Shown here: one piece after another, positions 34,313-45,750 of the stretch
Layout of the letters: every line of letters begins with the position of its first letter
Position numbering within the stretch: the first letter of the stretch is position 1
From: Coffea arabica
Lineage: Eukaryota; Streptophyta; Magnoliopsida; Gentianales; Rubiaceae
Assembly: GCF_036785885.1 (NCBI RefSeq)
Contig: NC_092323.1
Location: 23,940,501-24,004,500 of the forward strand
Direction: 5' to 3'
DNA length: 64,000 nucleotides
Program-made: the position numbers and the translations under genes
The notes under the pieces: model-generated
What the model saw: only the letters and a program-made list of their open reading frames with translations
The model's database searches: none
What the model was told of the DNA's origin: nothing

Positions 34313-35443
34313 TGTAAGGATCGAAAACAATCTAAGAGGGGGGTGAATTAGGTTGATTAAAAAGCTAATTAAGTTATGGGCACTTTTTTGGCTAATATAA
34401 AACTTACCCTCTTTTCTAAATGATCACACAATGAATCAATCAATCAATGAACAAAATCACTTGAGAGAAATAGAAGATATAAACAATTTAAAGATCACAA
34501 GATAATAATAAGTAAATAAGAATGGAAGAATTGCAAACCAATTGACTACCAAACTCCTCTTGAGTTTGTAGATCAATTTATAGAACAAGTTTCTTCAAAT
34601 TGATGAAATACAACCAATCTTGTGTGCAAGGAAGGCTCACTTCCTCCTTGCCCCAAGTTCCACTCGATCAAATTAGGAAGTTTTACTATCTCTCAGGACA
34701 ACCCTCACAGAGTTACATTATTGAAGTATTCACTCACAAATGAAAAGTTTACAATGAATTTCACACCACCAAAACTACAAATCTTCCTTGGAGAGTGTTT
34801 TCTTACTAAAACTACTCTATATCTTTTGTATCTTCAGTGTGCAAAAGTTATTTAAAATTTCTGACCATGCTCTATTTATAGGAGACCAAAAAAGTGCTTC
34901 ATTAATGCTTCTAACGGATAGAAAGTAGTTGAAGAGTCAACTAGCCGTTAGGAGTATCGGACGTCCGGTACATCCAAAGCATACGTCCGACAGCAGGCAG
35001 TGAGTTTAAAAAATCTTCTTCAATTCTATCGGACGTCCGGTGCTTGCGTCCGAAAGCAGACAATAAATTAGAAAGAATATCTTAATTCTATCGAACGTCC
35101 GGTATTGTCTTTGTGAGCGTCCGATAGCTTTCGTCAAATTTGAAGGATCCTATCGGACGTCCGATACTTGCGTTCGATCGAGGTCAGTGAGTTGTGGAGA
35201 ATGTTTTATTTCCTTCGGACGTCCGGTGATGGAGTTCTTCATACTTCCGAAGTTGCGCAATGATTATCGGACGTCCGATCCTATCTTCACAAGCATCCAA
35301 CAGCTTTCAGCAACCTTTGTTTTTTTTCAATTGCACTTGATTTTTGAATCTGATTTGCTTCATAACTGAAAATATATCTTGAAAAATTATTAGTATCATT
35401 CATTTGTTTTGTAAATATCAAAAGTTAGGGACTAAGATCAACA
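34313..35443 (-). repeat. Copia 3' LTR with palindromic repeats
   Basis: This 1131-bp LTR matches the split LTR at 38136-38612/45093-45745. It contains at least six copies of an imperfect palindrome tatcggacgtccgata, at about 34956, 35028, 35090, 35152, 35215 and 35265, about 50-72 bp apart and mostly followed by a degenerate half copy gcgtccga. Confidence 0.9.
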
Positions 35444-35910
35444 TTCACCCCCTTTTTGATGACGATAAAACAATGGATGGAAGAAAGGAAAAGATTAAGC
35501 ATATGAGCATAAGCTCCCCCTCACTCATTGCATCAAAAATTTTTAAGAGCCAAACTTATAATCTCAGAAAAACTCCCCCTTTCACATAACATCCATTTCT
35601 CCCCCTTTTTGTCATCATAAGATGAGAGTAAAATCCAGCAATCATAATCCATAATGTAGTTGGGATAACAGAGAATCCAAAATACCAATAAAAACAGAGA
35701 AATGATACCAAAATTCAGCAATCACCAACATACCAACATCAATCATCAATCAAAAATAGAGAATTAATACCAAAAAAAGTACCAAACAGAGAAATATCAA
35801 TCAAAATACATTAGCAATTCAACTAGAAACCATCAATATTAACCAAGATCCATTAGTACAGAGTACTTGAAACATCAAAAGATACATCCTAATATGAAGT
35901 GTAAATGACC

Positions 35911-36329
35911 CTAGGTGTGTAAAGTGTAATCACAAAATTTCAGAAAGTCACAACATTTGAATTCCGAACAATTGACACTTCTAATTTTAACAATATTCAA
36001 ACCAAGCAGATTTTGAACTTTTACAAATACAGAAACAAAATTTTTTAATGTATCATCTTTGTGAGTAAGAAAAATCACCCAAGTGTATCTAGAATAATTA
36101 TCAATAATGACTAAGTAATATCTCTTATCACCCAATTTAACAAATTGTGTAGGACCAAACAAATCAAGATGTAAAAGCTCCAGTGGTCTTGAGGTAGAAA
36201 CACATCATCTCCAAATGTCACTTTGCCACTAGACTTTGGTTTGAACTTGATGAATTGTGATGGATCACCAGTCATGTGTCTTGAATATTTACTGTCTATG
36301 AACCACTTAGATTCCTTAAAGATGTTCAC
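35911..36329 (-). pseudogene. Copia protease and integrase fragments
   Basis: Two frames on the minus strand. 36329-36111 carries the protease signature as WFIDSKYSRHMTGD, in which the catalytic D-S/T-G motif is damaged to DSK. 36162-35911, in another frame, carries the start of the integrase core (YYLVIIDNYSRYTWVIFL). Frameshifts separate them and the gene ends at about 35911. The DNA from 35444 to 35900 is non-coding and includes several pyrimidine-rich strings (tccccctttttgtc), which are spare polypurine tracts on the element's own strand. Confidence 0.8.
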
Positions 36330-36795
36330 CAGGTTTACCTACTCAAGAGTTCAAGAACTAATATTTGGTACCTATTAATTTTTTGCTTCTTGAGAGTTAG
36401 CATCATGTTTAACTATCCACATACATTTCATGCTTATTTTTATATTCTTCCTCACATAACAATTGCTTTTTATGTGATCTTTTTGACAATAAAAATTACA
36501 TATAACCAACGAGTATTTGCATAAACAGATTTAATAAATCTCACTTGTCTTCTCTTATAAACAACAAAATTATTTGCAACAGAATTTAACTTCTTCTCAT
36601 GAGTGCCAAGATGAGTCTTTGATTCATTTCTTTGAAAACAGTCTTATTTTTTATATTGGAGTAATTCATTTAAATTATCGATTCTTCTTTTCAAATTACT
36701 TTGTTCCCTTTTGAACATTTCACACAGTCTTGTTTTTCTATCAAACTTATTTTGTAAATTAATCTCATTCTTTTTCGAGAAATCATTTTCAGTTT

Positions 36796-38040
36796 TCAGT
36801 TTCTTGTTTTCTTGAAAAAACGTGTATTATAATGAAGAAGAAAACTAATTTTGTGTTTTAATTCCTTGTTTCTAACATAAAATTCTTTCAAACTATCATG
36901 CAACATTTTAATGAAAGATTCAAAATCATCATCAGTTTCATCATCACTTTCAAATTGAGGGTTAGAAGTCGTTACCTCATTATCTTCCATAGCCATAAAA
37001 GCTAATTGAGGAGATTTTTCTTCCTTTTCAATTTCACCATCGGCGTTGCACTCATTCCATGTGAATTGGAAGTTGTTGAATCTTGATTTTCTTTCAACTT
37101 TTCTCTTTTTCATTGGACACTCACTCATGTAGTGTCCAAATTGGCCGCATTCATAGCATTTGTCACCTTATTTTTTGTTGGTCTCATGCTTTCCTTTGTT
37201 TCTTGCACTGTTGAATTGATTAGAATCTGAATTGCTAGATTCTCCTTTTCTAAATCTCCTTTTGTTAAATATTCTCTTGAAACTTTGTGTGATGAAAATA
37301 AGATCATTGTCATCAACATCCAAATTTTCTCCATCCAATGAAACAGAATCATTTTCATCTTGAGATGCTTTTAGAGTAATACTCCTTTTTACCTTTGCAT
37401 CTTCTTCTTCTTGTACCTTGGTCTTAAGTTTCAACTCATAAGAAGTTAGAGAGTTTATAAGAGATTCAATAGGCATAGAATTCAAATATTTAGCCTCTTC
37501 AATAGCAGTCACCTTACTCTCCCAATCTTTAGACAAAGCATTCAAGATTTTTCTGTTTTTCGCTCTTAAGGAATATTTCTTTTTTAGATTCTCTAAATCC
37601 TTAATGAGATCATTGAATTTACAATATATTTTGTCAATATTTTCATGAGATTCCATCTTAAATGATTCGTATTTGGTAACTAAAATGGATTTCTTTTGTT
37701 CTCTAATATTTGCACTACCTTCATGAATTTCTTTCAATTTATCCCAAATTTTCTTAGCTGACTTGCAGCTTTTGACCTTAATAGATTCATTTGAATTTAA
37801 AGCACTATATAACACATACATAACTTTTACATTTAAGGTGAGGTGGGTTCTATCATCACCAATCAATTCATTTCTGATTTTTGGTTTTGGTCTATGAGTA
37901 ACTTCATCTATTATAGATGTATCATATGAACCTTCATTAACAATAAACCACAATTCAATATCAATCGATTGCAAGAAAATAATCATTCTTTCTTTCCAAC
38001 TCACATAATTTGATCCATTAAATATTGGAGGTCTAATCAC
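36796..38040 (-). pseudogene. Copia gag with CCHC knuckle, one nonsense codon
   Basis: Read from 38040, the frame begins IRPPIFNGSNYVSWKERM, typical of plant Copia Gag, and continues through IWDKLKEIHEGS. A TAA at 37168-37170 interrupts it, and the same frame continues with the intact zinc knuckle CYECGQFGHYMSEC to a stop at 36796. No ATG precedes this region closely, so the start is uncertain. Gag would package element RNA; this copy cannot without readthrough. Confidence 0.85.
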
Positions 38041-38135
38041 AGTTTGTCCTTAAAAAAACATGGCATTATTAGTTATCATCGTTACTCCTAAGCCGCTTGA
38101 GCTTAATCTCTAGGAGACCAAGTTCTGATATCAAT

Positions 38136-38612
38136 TGTAAGGATCGAAGACAACCTAAGAGGAGGTTGAATTAGGTTGATTAAAAAGCTAATCAAGTTAT
38201 AGGCACTTTTTTGGCTAATATGAAATTTACCCTCTTTTCTAAGTGATCACACAATGGATCAATCAATCAATGAACAAAATTACTTGAGAGAAGTAGAAAA
38301 TATAAGCAATTTAAAGATCACAAGATAATAATAAGTAAATAAGAAGGGAAGAATTGCAAACCAATTGACTACCAAACTCCTCTTGAACTTATAGATCAAT
38401 TTATAGAACAAGTTTCTTCAAATTGATGAAATACAACCAATCTTGTGTGCAAGGAAGACTCACTTCCTCCTTGCGCCAAGTTCCACTCGGTCAAGTTAGG
38501 AAATTTTACTATCCCTCAGAACAACCCTCACAGAGCTACACTATTGAAGTATTCATTCACAAATGAAAAGTTTACAATGAACTTCACACCACCAAGACTA
38601 CAAATCTTCCTT
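38136..38612 (-). repeat. Copia 5' LTR, left part
   Basis: Matches 34313-34798 of the 3' LTR. It is interrupted by the CACTA element after caaatcttcctt and resumes at 45093. Confidence 0.9.
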
Positions 38613-39589
38613 CACTATAATAAATTTAGTCATTAGTGACAACATTTCTCAGCGACAAAAAAAAATTGTCACAGAATGGGGTCCTTTAACTACAATACAG
38701 AAAGTTGTCACAATTGAGTCAAGGGAGCCAACACATCAGTGACGACCTTGCATTGTCGTCACAATTCTATTCCCGCCAAGAATCATGGAGAGAGCGGGAA
38801 CTGCAACAGTGACAACTTTCTAAAAGTTGTCAGTATTAATAGCACTTTCTTTGACAACTTTGCAATTGTTGTCACTGATAACATTGTATAGCCGTTAGTG
38901 ACAAACTAGTATTGTCATTGTTTGATTTAAAATATTTATTACTTTTTGCAACTATTACTCCTAATTTTTTGTAATCATTATGTGTTCTCTAATGATTTTT
39001 AACTGTTATATACTTATGAGCCTCCTTATTAGTTTAATTTTCTTGTATATATAATAATTTCATTAGAATAAAAATAATTAAAAAATAAAAAATTCATTAG
39101 TGTAAATAAACTTATGACTACTTAATTTAGAATGATTATTAGTTAATTTAATATGAATATAAATAAGAGTTTTCAAATTGAACTAGCTATCGAAGTGGAT
39201 AAATCCTAAACTCCATACTTAATTAACTAATACACTTTATGTATTAGTTTAATTGTGCATTTTTTTCTTATTTGAAAATAATGGATTAATAGTGAAGTTT
39301 TATATTGGATGTTAATTGAATGTGCGCTATTTAAAATGTGCTTTGTTAATTGAATATGCTCTATTTAAAATTTCTACCAATTACAATTTTGACACAGTAT
39401 GGTTAATAATTTTTAAGACAGTATGGTTAACAAGAAATGGTTAATAATACATTAGTAAATTATTTTCAAAAAATTTAATATGTTAGTAAATTCAAATAAA
39501 AGTTAAAGTTACAAAATTGATTGAATTAACTAGTACCGAAATTTTGTGACGGCAAAATAGTAAAAAAGTTGGCGGGGACTCTTTTGTTG

Positions 39590-39810
39590 AAAATTGGGAG
39601 AAAGAAACACTCTTTAACTCATAGTACTCTCTAGAGAGAAACAAGTCACCGTTCCTTTTCCCAAACTCCCCACTCTAACTCTTCACTTTTCTATTTCGCA
39701 TCCCTCAAAGAAGAGAAAACACTCTCCATTTTCCATATACTCTCGGCCAAATATGGATTCCCCAAGCTAAAATCGATTCATTCTCCCCTAACTCTAAGGT
39801 AGGTCCTCTC
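39590..39810 (+). promoter_or_regulatory. Leader-like region of the CACTA gene
   Basis: A pyrimidine-rich, ATG-poor stretch with agagagaaacaag and a possible donor site (ctctaaggtaggtc, near 39799) looks like a 5' UTR exon leading into the remnant gene downstream. This is pattern reading only; no TATA box is asserted. Confidence 0.3.
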
Positions 39811-40929
39811 ATATCTCTCCTTGTTTTTCTTATTTTTCCCCCAATTACGTTGCCCTAATTTTTTTTCTTTTAGATTGTTTGAGTTGTGGGTTCAATAATC
39901 TCATAGAAAGATTTAAGTTGTGGGTGCAATAATCTCCTTCTCCGTTGCATTAGTTCTTCCATGTATTAGAGCTTCCATCCTCAATTCTCCGGATTACCGA
40001 AAAGCCCATAGACAATAAGAACTTAAAAAAAAATACAGGAATGGGATTAATTAGGACTGTTTTTCATTCATGGTAGGTATGGTTTTTGGGGTATATTTAG
40101 CCCAAAACTACAACGTCCCCAATGTTCTAAAGCTCCGGAATACTAGTTTGGTAATTATCAACCACATTGAAGAAAATTACCGTAAGCCCAAGAATCGACA
40201 CATTGGTGAGTAGTTGGCCAGCATTTCTGGCGTTATGTTTAGTCCACTAGGTGTTTGATTTGAGTTTGTCTTTTGTTTAAGGGATACCTTTTGGGAGGAT
40301 TTTTTTGATATAGAGAGAAAGGTGTTTTGCAGGTCTGGGGTTTATAAAATTTAGTGGAAGGATTACGAATTTAGTTATAGATGTTGGAAGAGGGAAATAA
40401 GAGAATTTTAAAGAATAAGACACTTCAAATTTTGCAAGTAGAAATGTCCCCAGAGATGGTCAAATGTTTTGTTCAAGTATTCTGCAATCTGTCCAGCATC
40501 TTGTATGGTCTATTTTGTCTCATTTAATCCTGTTACTGTCTTACTGTTGTATTTTTTGCTTGTTAAAAAGTCATCTTTGGAGCATAGATTACTTTTGATT
40601 AGCTAAAATGATCTCTGGAACATAGTCATCCCTAGTTGTTAAAAATCATTTACCACTAATTCGCTAAAACACAGATTACGCTTGACTATGCTTGATTGTA
40701 ATGACTATGCTTGACTATCCTTTAACTTTTGAGCAATAATGTTCTATTTAAATTCATAGTTTCAGGCCTTATTAGATCCATCTACATATGTACAATTTGA
40801 TGTGAATTAGACTCCAAAACCTTAAATTGTTTGTACTATGATTTGTATTTCTTTTTTGCTATGCTTGAAGCTGCTGACATGGGTTCGGTGTCTCGGTAGG
40901 ACGTTGTCATTTAGCTGCTTATACTGATT

Positions 40930-41850
40930 ATGTCTTTGTATACATGGCTAGAATATATGGGTTCATGCTACATCAGCTAGTCAAAAAATTGCTGCAACAT
41001 TATCAAGGGATGGATTGGCATCTCCTACATCTGTTGAGATGCAAACATATGAGCCTCCCACTGCAGCAGGTTGTATCTAACCAGTCCGTTGGTGGAAATA
41101 ATGCACCTAATGAGAACAAGGATCTTCATGACAATGGAAATGGTTTGTAAGATCTACTTGTAACTGCATTACAACTTAATATATCTCATGTCATGTTTCA
41201 TTATTTATATTAATAATCTTCTAAATATGTTTTGGTTAGACCATGTGAACTTAAGTAGGAAGAGAGGTCATACTCATAACATTGCATTGTTTAAGGAAAA
41301 AAGGGCTGGAAAGAAAGTAAAAGTTAATGTCTCAGAATTGAGTGGAAGAATAATTGGAGAAGGTGCTCGAAAGTTTATCTCAGAGAAACAATGTTGAAAC
41401 TCACTAATGTAAGTTAACTTCATAGGAGAGACACAATTTTCCACTTGACTTATCAAGTTGTATCATTTTTACTGATTTTGGTATGATAGAACTTCATATT
41501 TCAAAATAGTTTCACTCATGATGAACGTCAACATATTAAGTCAGCATTGCTTAAGCAACTAAATTCACAATACCGAAGTCGGCATTATACATTTGATAAG
41601 ATCTTCGAACAATCTGGGACAATGGAGGAAGCACTAGCAGATCATCTTGCATATGTGGTAGAAAATGATTGGAGTTTCCTTTGTAACTACTTTTGCAGTC
41701 TTGAATTTAAGGTAAATGGCCTGATTGTTTTTCAATTACTGTTTCTTAGTACTATACATGCTATATTTTGTTGAATTTGATTAATCCTTTCACTTCTTTA
41801 ATGTAGGCGATGAGTGAGAGGAATAAGATTAATAGAATTGTTGTACCTTA
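40930..41850 (+). pseudogene. CACTA-associated protein remnant (Transposase_24-like)
   Basis: Scattered frames resemble the plant Ptta/En/Spm family (PF03004). The frame 41238-41397 reads KRGHTHNIALFKEKRAGKK followed by SGRIIGEGARKFIS, which has the conserved layout of that family. A second frame from 41520 reads YTFDKIFEQSGTMEEALADH and NDWSFLCNYF, and a possible intron (gtaaat ... tgtag, 41711-41807) leads to MSERNKINRIVV and a stop. Frames do not join, so the gene is broken. The main CACTA transposase is not seen anywhere in the element. Confidence 0.6.
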
Positions 41851-43573
41851 ATTTTATTGATCAGAGATAACATATTGTACTTTTGCTTCTTCTTGATGCT
41901 TAGTATGAAAGCTTGTAAGCTATAATGATCCCAAATCTTGGTACATGAATGAAACAATTTATTATTTTTCTATTGGTCCTTGCTATGGAATTTTCAATTA
42001 TTGTGTTGTTTTTGGGGTAATTTTATACTCCTTTCTATCTATGCTACACTTGTTTCAAATGGTTGGGTCTTGTCAACAAAGTTTCTATAAAAGTGACAAT
42101 TTTCAGTTTGTTCTTGGAGACATTTGCATATAAACAAGCTACAAGCGGTCTCTAAGCTAACTAGTACAAAAGAAATTTCATAATCTGATATTTCATGACA
42201 TCTTATGCATACTTTTCTTGATAATTACTTACTTTTATGCTATTAAAGCTACTAGCATGAGATATTTGCTATTAGAACTTTTGAAAATTGAAAGTAGGTT
42301 GGCTAGTGAATGTACTAGTTCACCTCATAGTCTGAAGCTTAGATTTATAGTGGAGCATCTTTTCCATTATTTTACATAGTTTCACTAAAATATTAGATGC
42401 ATCAAATTTTTGTTATTAAAATCATTAAAACATTACCAATGGGTGCAAAGAATCTCTATATATGTTGGAGTTTTATTTGTCATCGAAACTTGGTCTAGTG
42501 GTAAACAATATTGTTTTCAATACTTGAAAAGTTGAAGTTGCTATGCATGATCTATTGAATGAACCATACAAATGGAGCCTACGAAGCCATAGAAGGATCA
42601 CTGTTTGGTTCTTAATATGGTAGCATAAGCATATTCATTGTTTCCTAAGTTCTTAATAATTTAGTAGAAGTAAAAGAAGTGTTTCTTGAACTCTAATATT
42701 CTAAGTGCTTTATCTCTTACTTTGCTCTTATTTAGTCACTGTCTAGATTATACTTCAAAGGAATGATTTACCTTATTTTCTTGCAAATTCTTTGGTTCTC
42801 TTTCTTGTCTCAAGTTTTTCTTATGACCAACTAATAATTGCAGGACTTCACTGCAGATATGTTGCTCATTTTAGCTTTTTGGAAGATCAGCAGTAGGAGT
42901 TGCTAATTGACTCAAGAACTATAAAGAAAATCTTATACTTGGGAAATGTTTTGACAGCACATATTTTTTTTGGGACTTGGATTTGTTTTTGTAAAGCTAC
43001 CTTGACTTATATGTGAAATTTAGGCCAAATACTACTTATCAAACTATTTGTAGGGTGTTGTTGAACTTCATTATGATATTCGAATGTTTGATATGATATT
43101 TTGGCATTTTGTAATGTATTGGATGCCTTCATCTGTTAATTATCAAGCATTGTCATTTTTTTCCATTTTTAGATATAATTGTATCAGGAAAATCTTCAAA
43201 TTTCATGGTGATAAAGTATTGTCACTGAATCAGAATTCTCCATTGATAACAACCTATTGTCATAGAATTAAAAAGTGTTTAGTGACAACAAAAGTTGTCA
43301 ATAATTAGTCTATACCAATGACAACTATGGATTAGTTTTAGTGATGACATTACTTTGTACATCATGGACAAAATACTGTGTCATCACTAAAATTACAACA
43401 ATTATTAACGACACCAGTTGCCACAAAACAGTTTGATTCACTGACGACCTTTAGGGTCGTCACTATGTACTTTTACAGACGTGCCTTCAGTGACGACTCT
43501 GTGACGACTAGAAAGTTGTCAATAAAAGTTATCAGTGACGACTTTTAATTTTTTTGCGACAAAAATGGCTTAT

Positions 43574-45058
43574 TGATAGGGTGTTAATTGTTAGTAATTT
43601 TATTGTTAATTTTCATTTTTATCCTTGCCAAATATTGCTTTAATTTGTTTTAATTGTCAATATATATTTATATTTGGTATTTGGATATAATTTCAGAAAT
43701 TGGAGCAGAAACCTCTTGAGAAGATTATTGTGAAGCTTTACACAATTTTGGTGCAAACCAACGAAGAAGAATGGAATTGCATTTGGGAATTCAATTTGGC
43801 TAGACAACATGTCAAAGTTGGTGGGGACCGCAAATAAGTTGTATTGTCTAAAGTGTGCTTTCTTTGCACATTCGTGGTTTTGCTTTCTTGTTGGTGAACG
43901 TGTGCACTTGGTCAAAAAGAAAACCGACAATTGCTTTTGTTTTGAGTGGAATGGAATTGATTGTGTAGAGAAATGATGACCTCTTTGGAGGACGTGGGGT
44001 GATGTCTCCATTTTGGCTGCTTTTTTTATGTATGAAGATATGGGACGTGAAAGGGAGCTATTAGACTAGTTTTAGTTTTCTCTCCAAGAAGCTCCGTAGG
44101 AGGATAGAGGTAGTTTTTGGTTTTCAGAGGAGGAGTTCTTCCTTCTCTTGTTGTGTGGTGTGCAACTTTTCTTAAAAGAGTCTACCGAGACTCAAGTTTC
44201 TTCCTAAATTCTTAGTTAGTTATTTATGTATTTGATTCCATTTAAATTGCGTGAGAATTTTCTTATGAGGCGTGGCTAATTTTCTCATATAGTCAAGAAT
44301 CAACGCGAAGACGCAGTCCCAAATATCTGTGAGATCTAATTAATTTTACGTGTTCCTCAATTTGTTAATATTTGCATGTTTTCTATTTTAATTTCCATGG
44401 GATTATTTTGTTAATTGGATATCAAGGGCCCGATGTGCAATTTGACTTATTAATCTCCTGTCAAATTAATCAATTAAATCCGTAATTGTTTAGTTGGTTA
44501 ATATTAGTGACAACTAGTATTTTCACATACTAGGGGAACATGCAATCTGATTTAAATAACCCTCGTAGCGTGTTATTAATTTGGGATAGGCTTTTCTAGT
44601 TTTTAAGGCAATTAGGAAATTAATTCCTATGGTCGTACCTAGGAGTATTTCCTGGTTAGGGGTAATCAACGGTCGTACCTTGGTTATCAATAAATTAAGG
44701 AAAAGCTGGTCGTTAGAGGTTATCGGCGACTATAACTAACCTGTTAATAAAATTAAGTGAACCTTCTTTGCATCAATGATCGGATGAATGGACTGTGTCT
44801 GCGTAGTTGTATTCTTGGCTAGAATTTATTTATTATTTATTTAATTGCTATTTACATTCGTATTAATTAATTATTTATTTTTGGTTAAATTGTTTAATTA
44901 TTTTTAGTTTATTTTTGATAAAAATCCCCCGTGTCCCGAACTTGAAAAGAATCAAATTTTTCCCAGTCCCTGTGGATTCGACCCTACTCACTACGATACA
45001 CAGAAAATTTATTTTTTTCGAGTAGGTATTTATTATTGCACAGGCTCGACACCTGTCA
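43574..45058 (+). mobile_element. Solo LTR (Gypsy-type) nested in the CACTA element
   Basis: A 1485-bp unit starts tgatagggtgttaatt and ends cgacacctgtca (TG...CA), flanked on both sides by cttat (43569-43573 and 45059-45063). Its last 150 bp, with tccctgtggattcgacccta and ttgcacaggctcgaca, is the familiar 3' end of plant Gypsy LTRs that precede a tggcgccg primer site. No internal coding region or second LTR is present, so recombination between LTRs has removed the rest. Strand is inferred from that 3' end. Confidence 0.9.
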
Positions 45059-45092
45059 CTTATCACTAAAGACCAATTTTCTTGTAGTGTTT

Positions 45093-45745
45093 GAAGAGTG
45101 TTTTCTCACTAAAACTATTCTATATCTTTTGTATCTTCAGTGTGCAAAAGTTATTTGAAATTTCTGACCATGCTCTATTTATAGGAAACCAAGAAAATGC
45201 TTCATTAATACTTCCAACGGATAGAAAGTAGTTAAAGAGTCAACTAGCCGTTGGGAGTATCAGACGCCCGATACATCCGAAGCATACGTCCGACAGCAGG
45301 CAGTGAGTTTGAAAAATCTTCTTCAATTCTATTAGAAGTCCGGTGCTTGCGTCTGAAAGCAGACAATGAGGTAGAAGGAATATCTCAAATCTATCGGACG
45401 TCCGATATTGTCTTTGTGAGCGTCCGACAGCTTTCGCCGAGTTTGAAGGATCCTATCGGACGTCCGATGCTTGCGTCTAATCGAAGTCAGTAAGTTGGGA
45501 GGAATATCTTATTTTCTTCGGACGTCCGGTGATGGAGTTCTTCATGCGTCCGAAGTTGCGCAATGATTATCGGACATCCGATCCTGTCTTCACAAGCATT
45601 CGACAGCTTTCAGCAACCTTTGTTTCTTTCAATTGCACTTGATCTTTGAATCTGATTTGCTTCATAACTGAAAGTATATCTTGAAGAGATATTAGTATCA
45701 TCCATTTGTTTTGTAAATATCAAAAACTAGGGACCAAGATCAATA
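45093..45745 (-). repeat. Copia 5' LTR, right part
   Basis: Continues the LTR interrupted at 38612 and matches 34791-35443. It holds the same series of gacgtc-centred palindromes, with more decay (for example tattagaagtccggtg near 45330). It is followed by gttct, the target duplication. Confidence 0.9.
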
Positions 45746-45750
45746 GTTCT

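Larger units (their letters stand above)
38613..45089 (+). mobile_element. CACTA (En/Spm-type) element, degenerate
   Basis: The element starts CACTATAATAAATTTAG and ends in TAGTG. The reverse complement of its right end, CACTACAAGAAAATTGG, gives a terminal inverted repeat of about 30 bp. Flanking ctt (38610-38612) and ttt (45090-45092) are the 3-bp target duplication with one change, as judged from the uninterrupted LTR. Both ends carry many subterminal copies of gtgacaac / gttgtcac and gtgacgac (38636-38930 and 43217-43560), which in this superfamily bind the element's own protein. It holds only a remnant transposon gene, and a solo LTR is inserted near its right end. Confidence 0.9.
34313..45745 (-). 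mobile_element. Ty1/Copia element with nested CACTA in its 5' LTR
   Basis: The 3' LTR is 34313-35443 (1131 bp). The 5' LTR is 38136-38612 plus 45093-45745 (1130 bp once the insertion is set aside). On the minus strand the 5' LTR ends in CA and is followed by tgatatcagaacttggt, a primer site of the initiator tRNA-Met type. A purine tract aaaaagggggtgaa precedes the 3' LTR. Flanking attct (34308-34312) and gttct (45746-45750) fit a 5-bp duplication with one change. The internal part is only 2.7 kb: gag, zinc knuckle, protease and the start of integrase remain; the rest of pol is deleted. Confidence 0.9.

Noticed and set aside
34950..35280. Regularly spaced palindromes considered as a CRISPR array
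   Set aside because: The units are short, vary among themselves, sit in an LTR copied at the other end of a Copia element, and the host is a plant.
43574..45089. First reading that the CACTA element ends near 43573
   Set aside because: The string there lacks a TAGTG end. Setting aside the solo LTR with its cttat duplication continues the sequence directly to a proper CACTA end at 45089.
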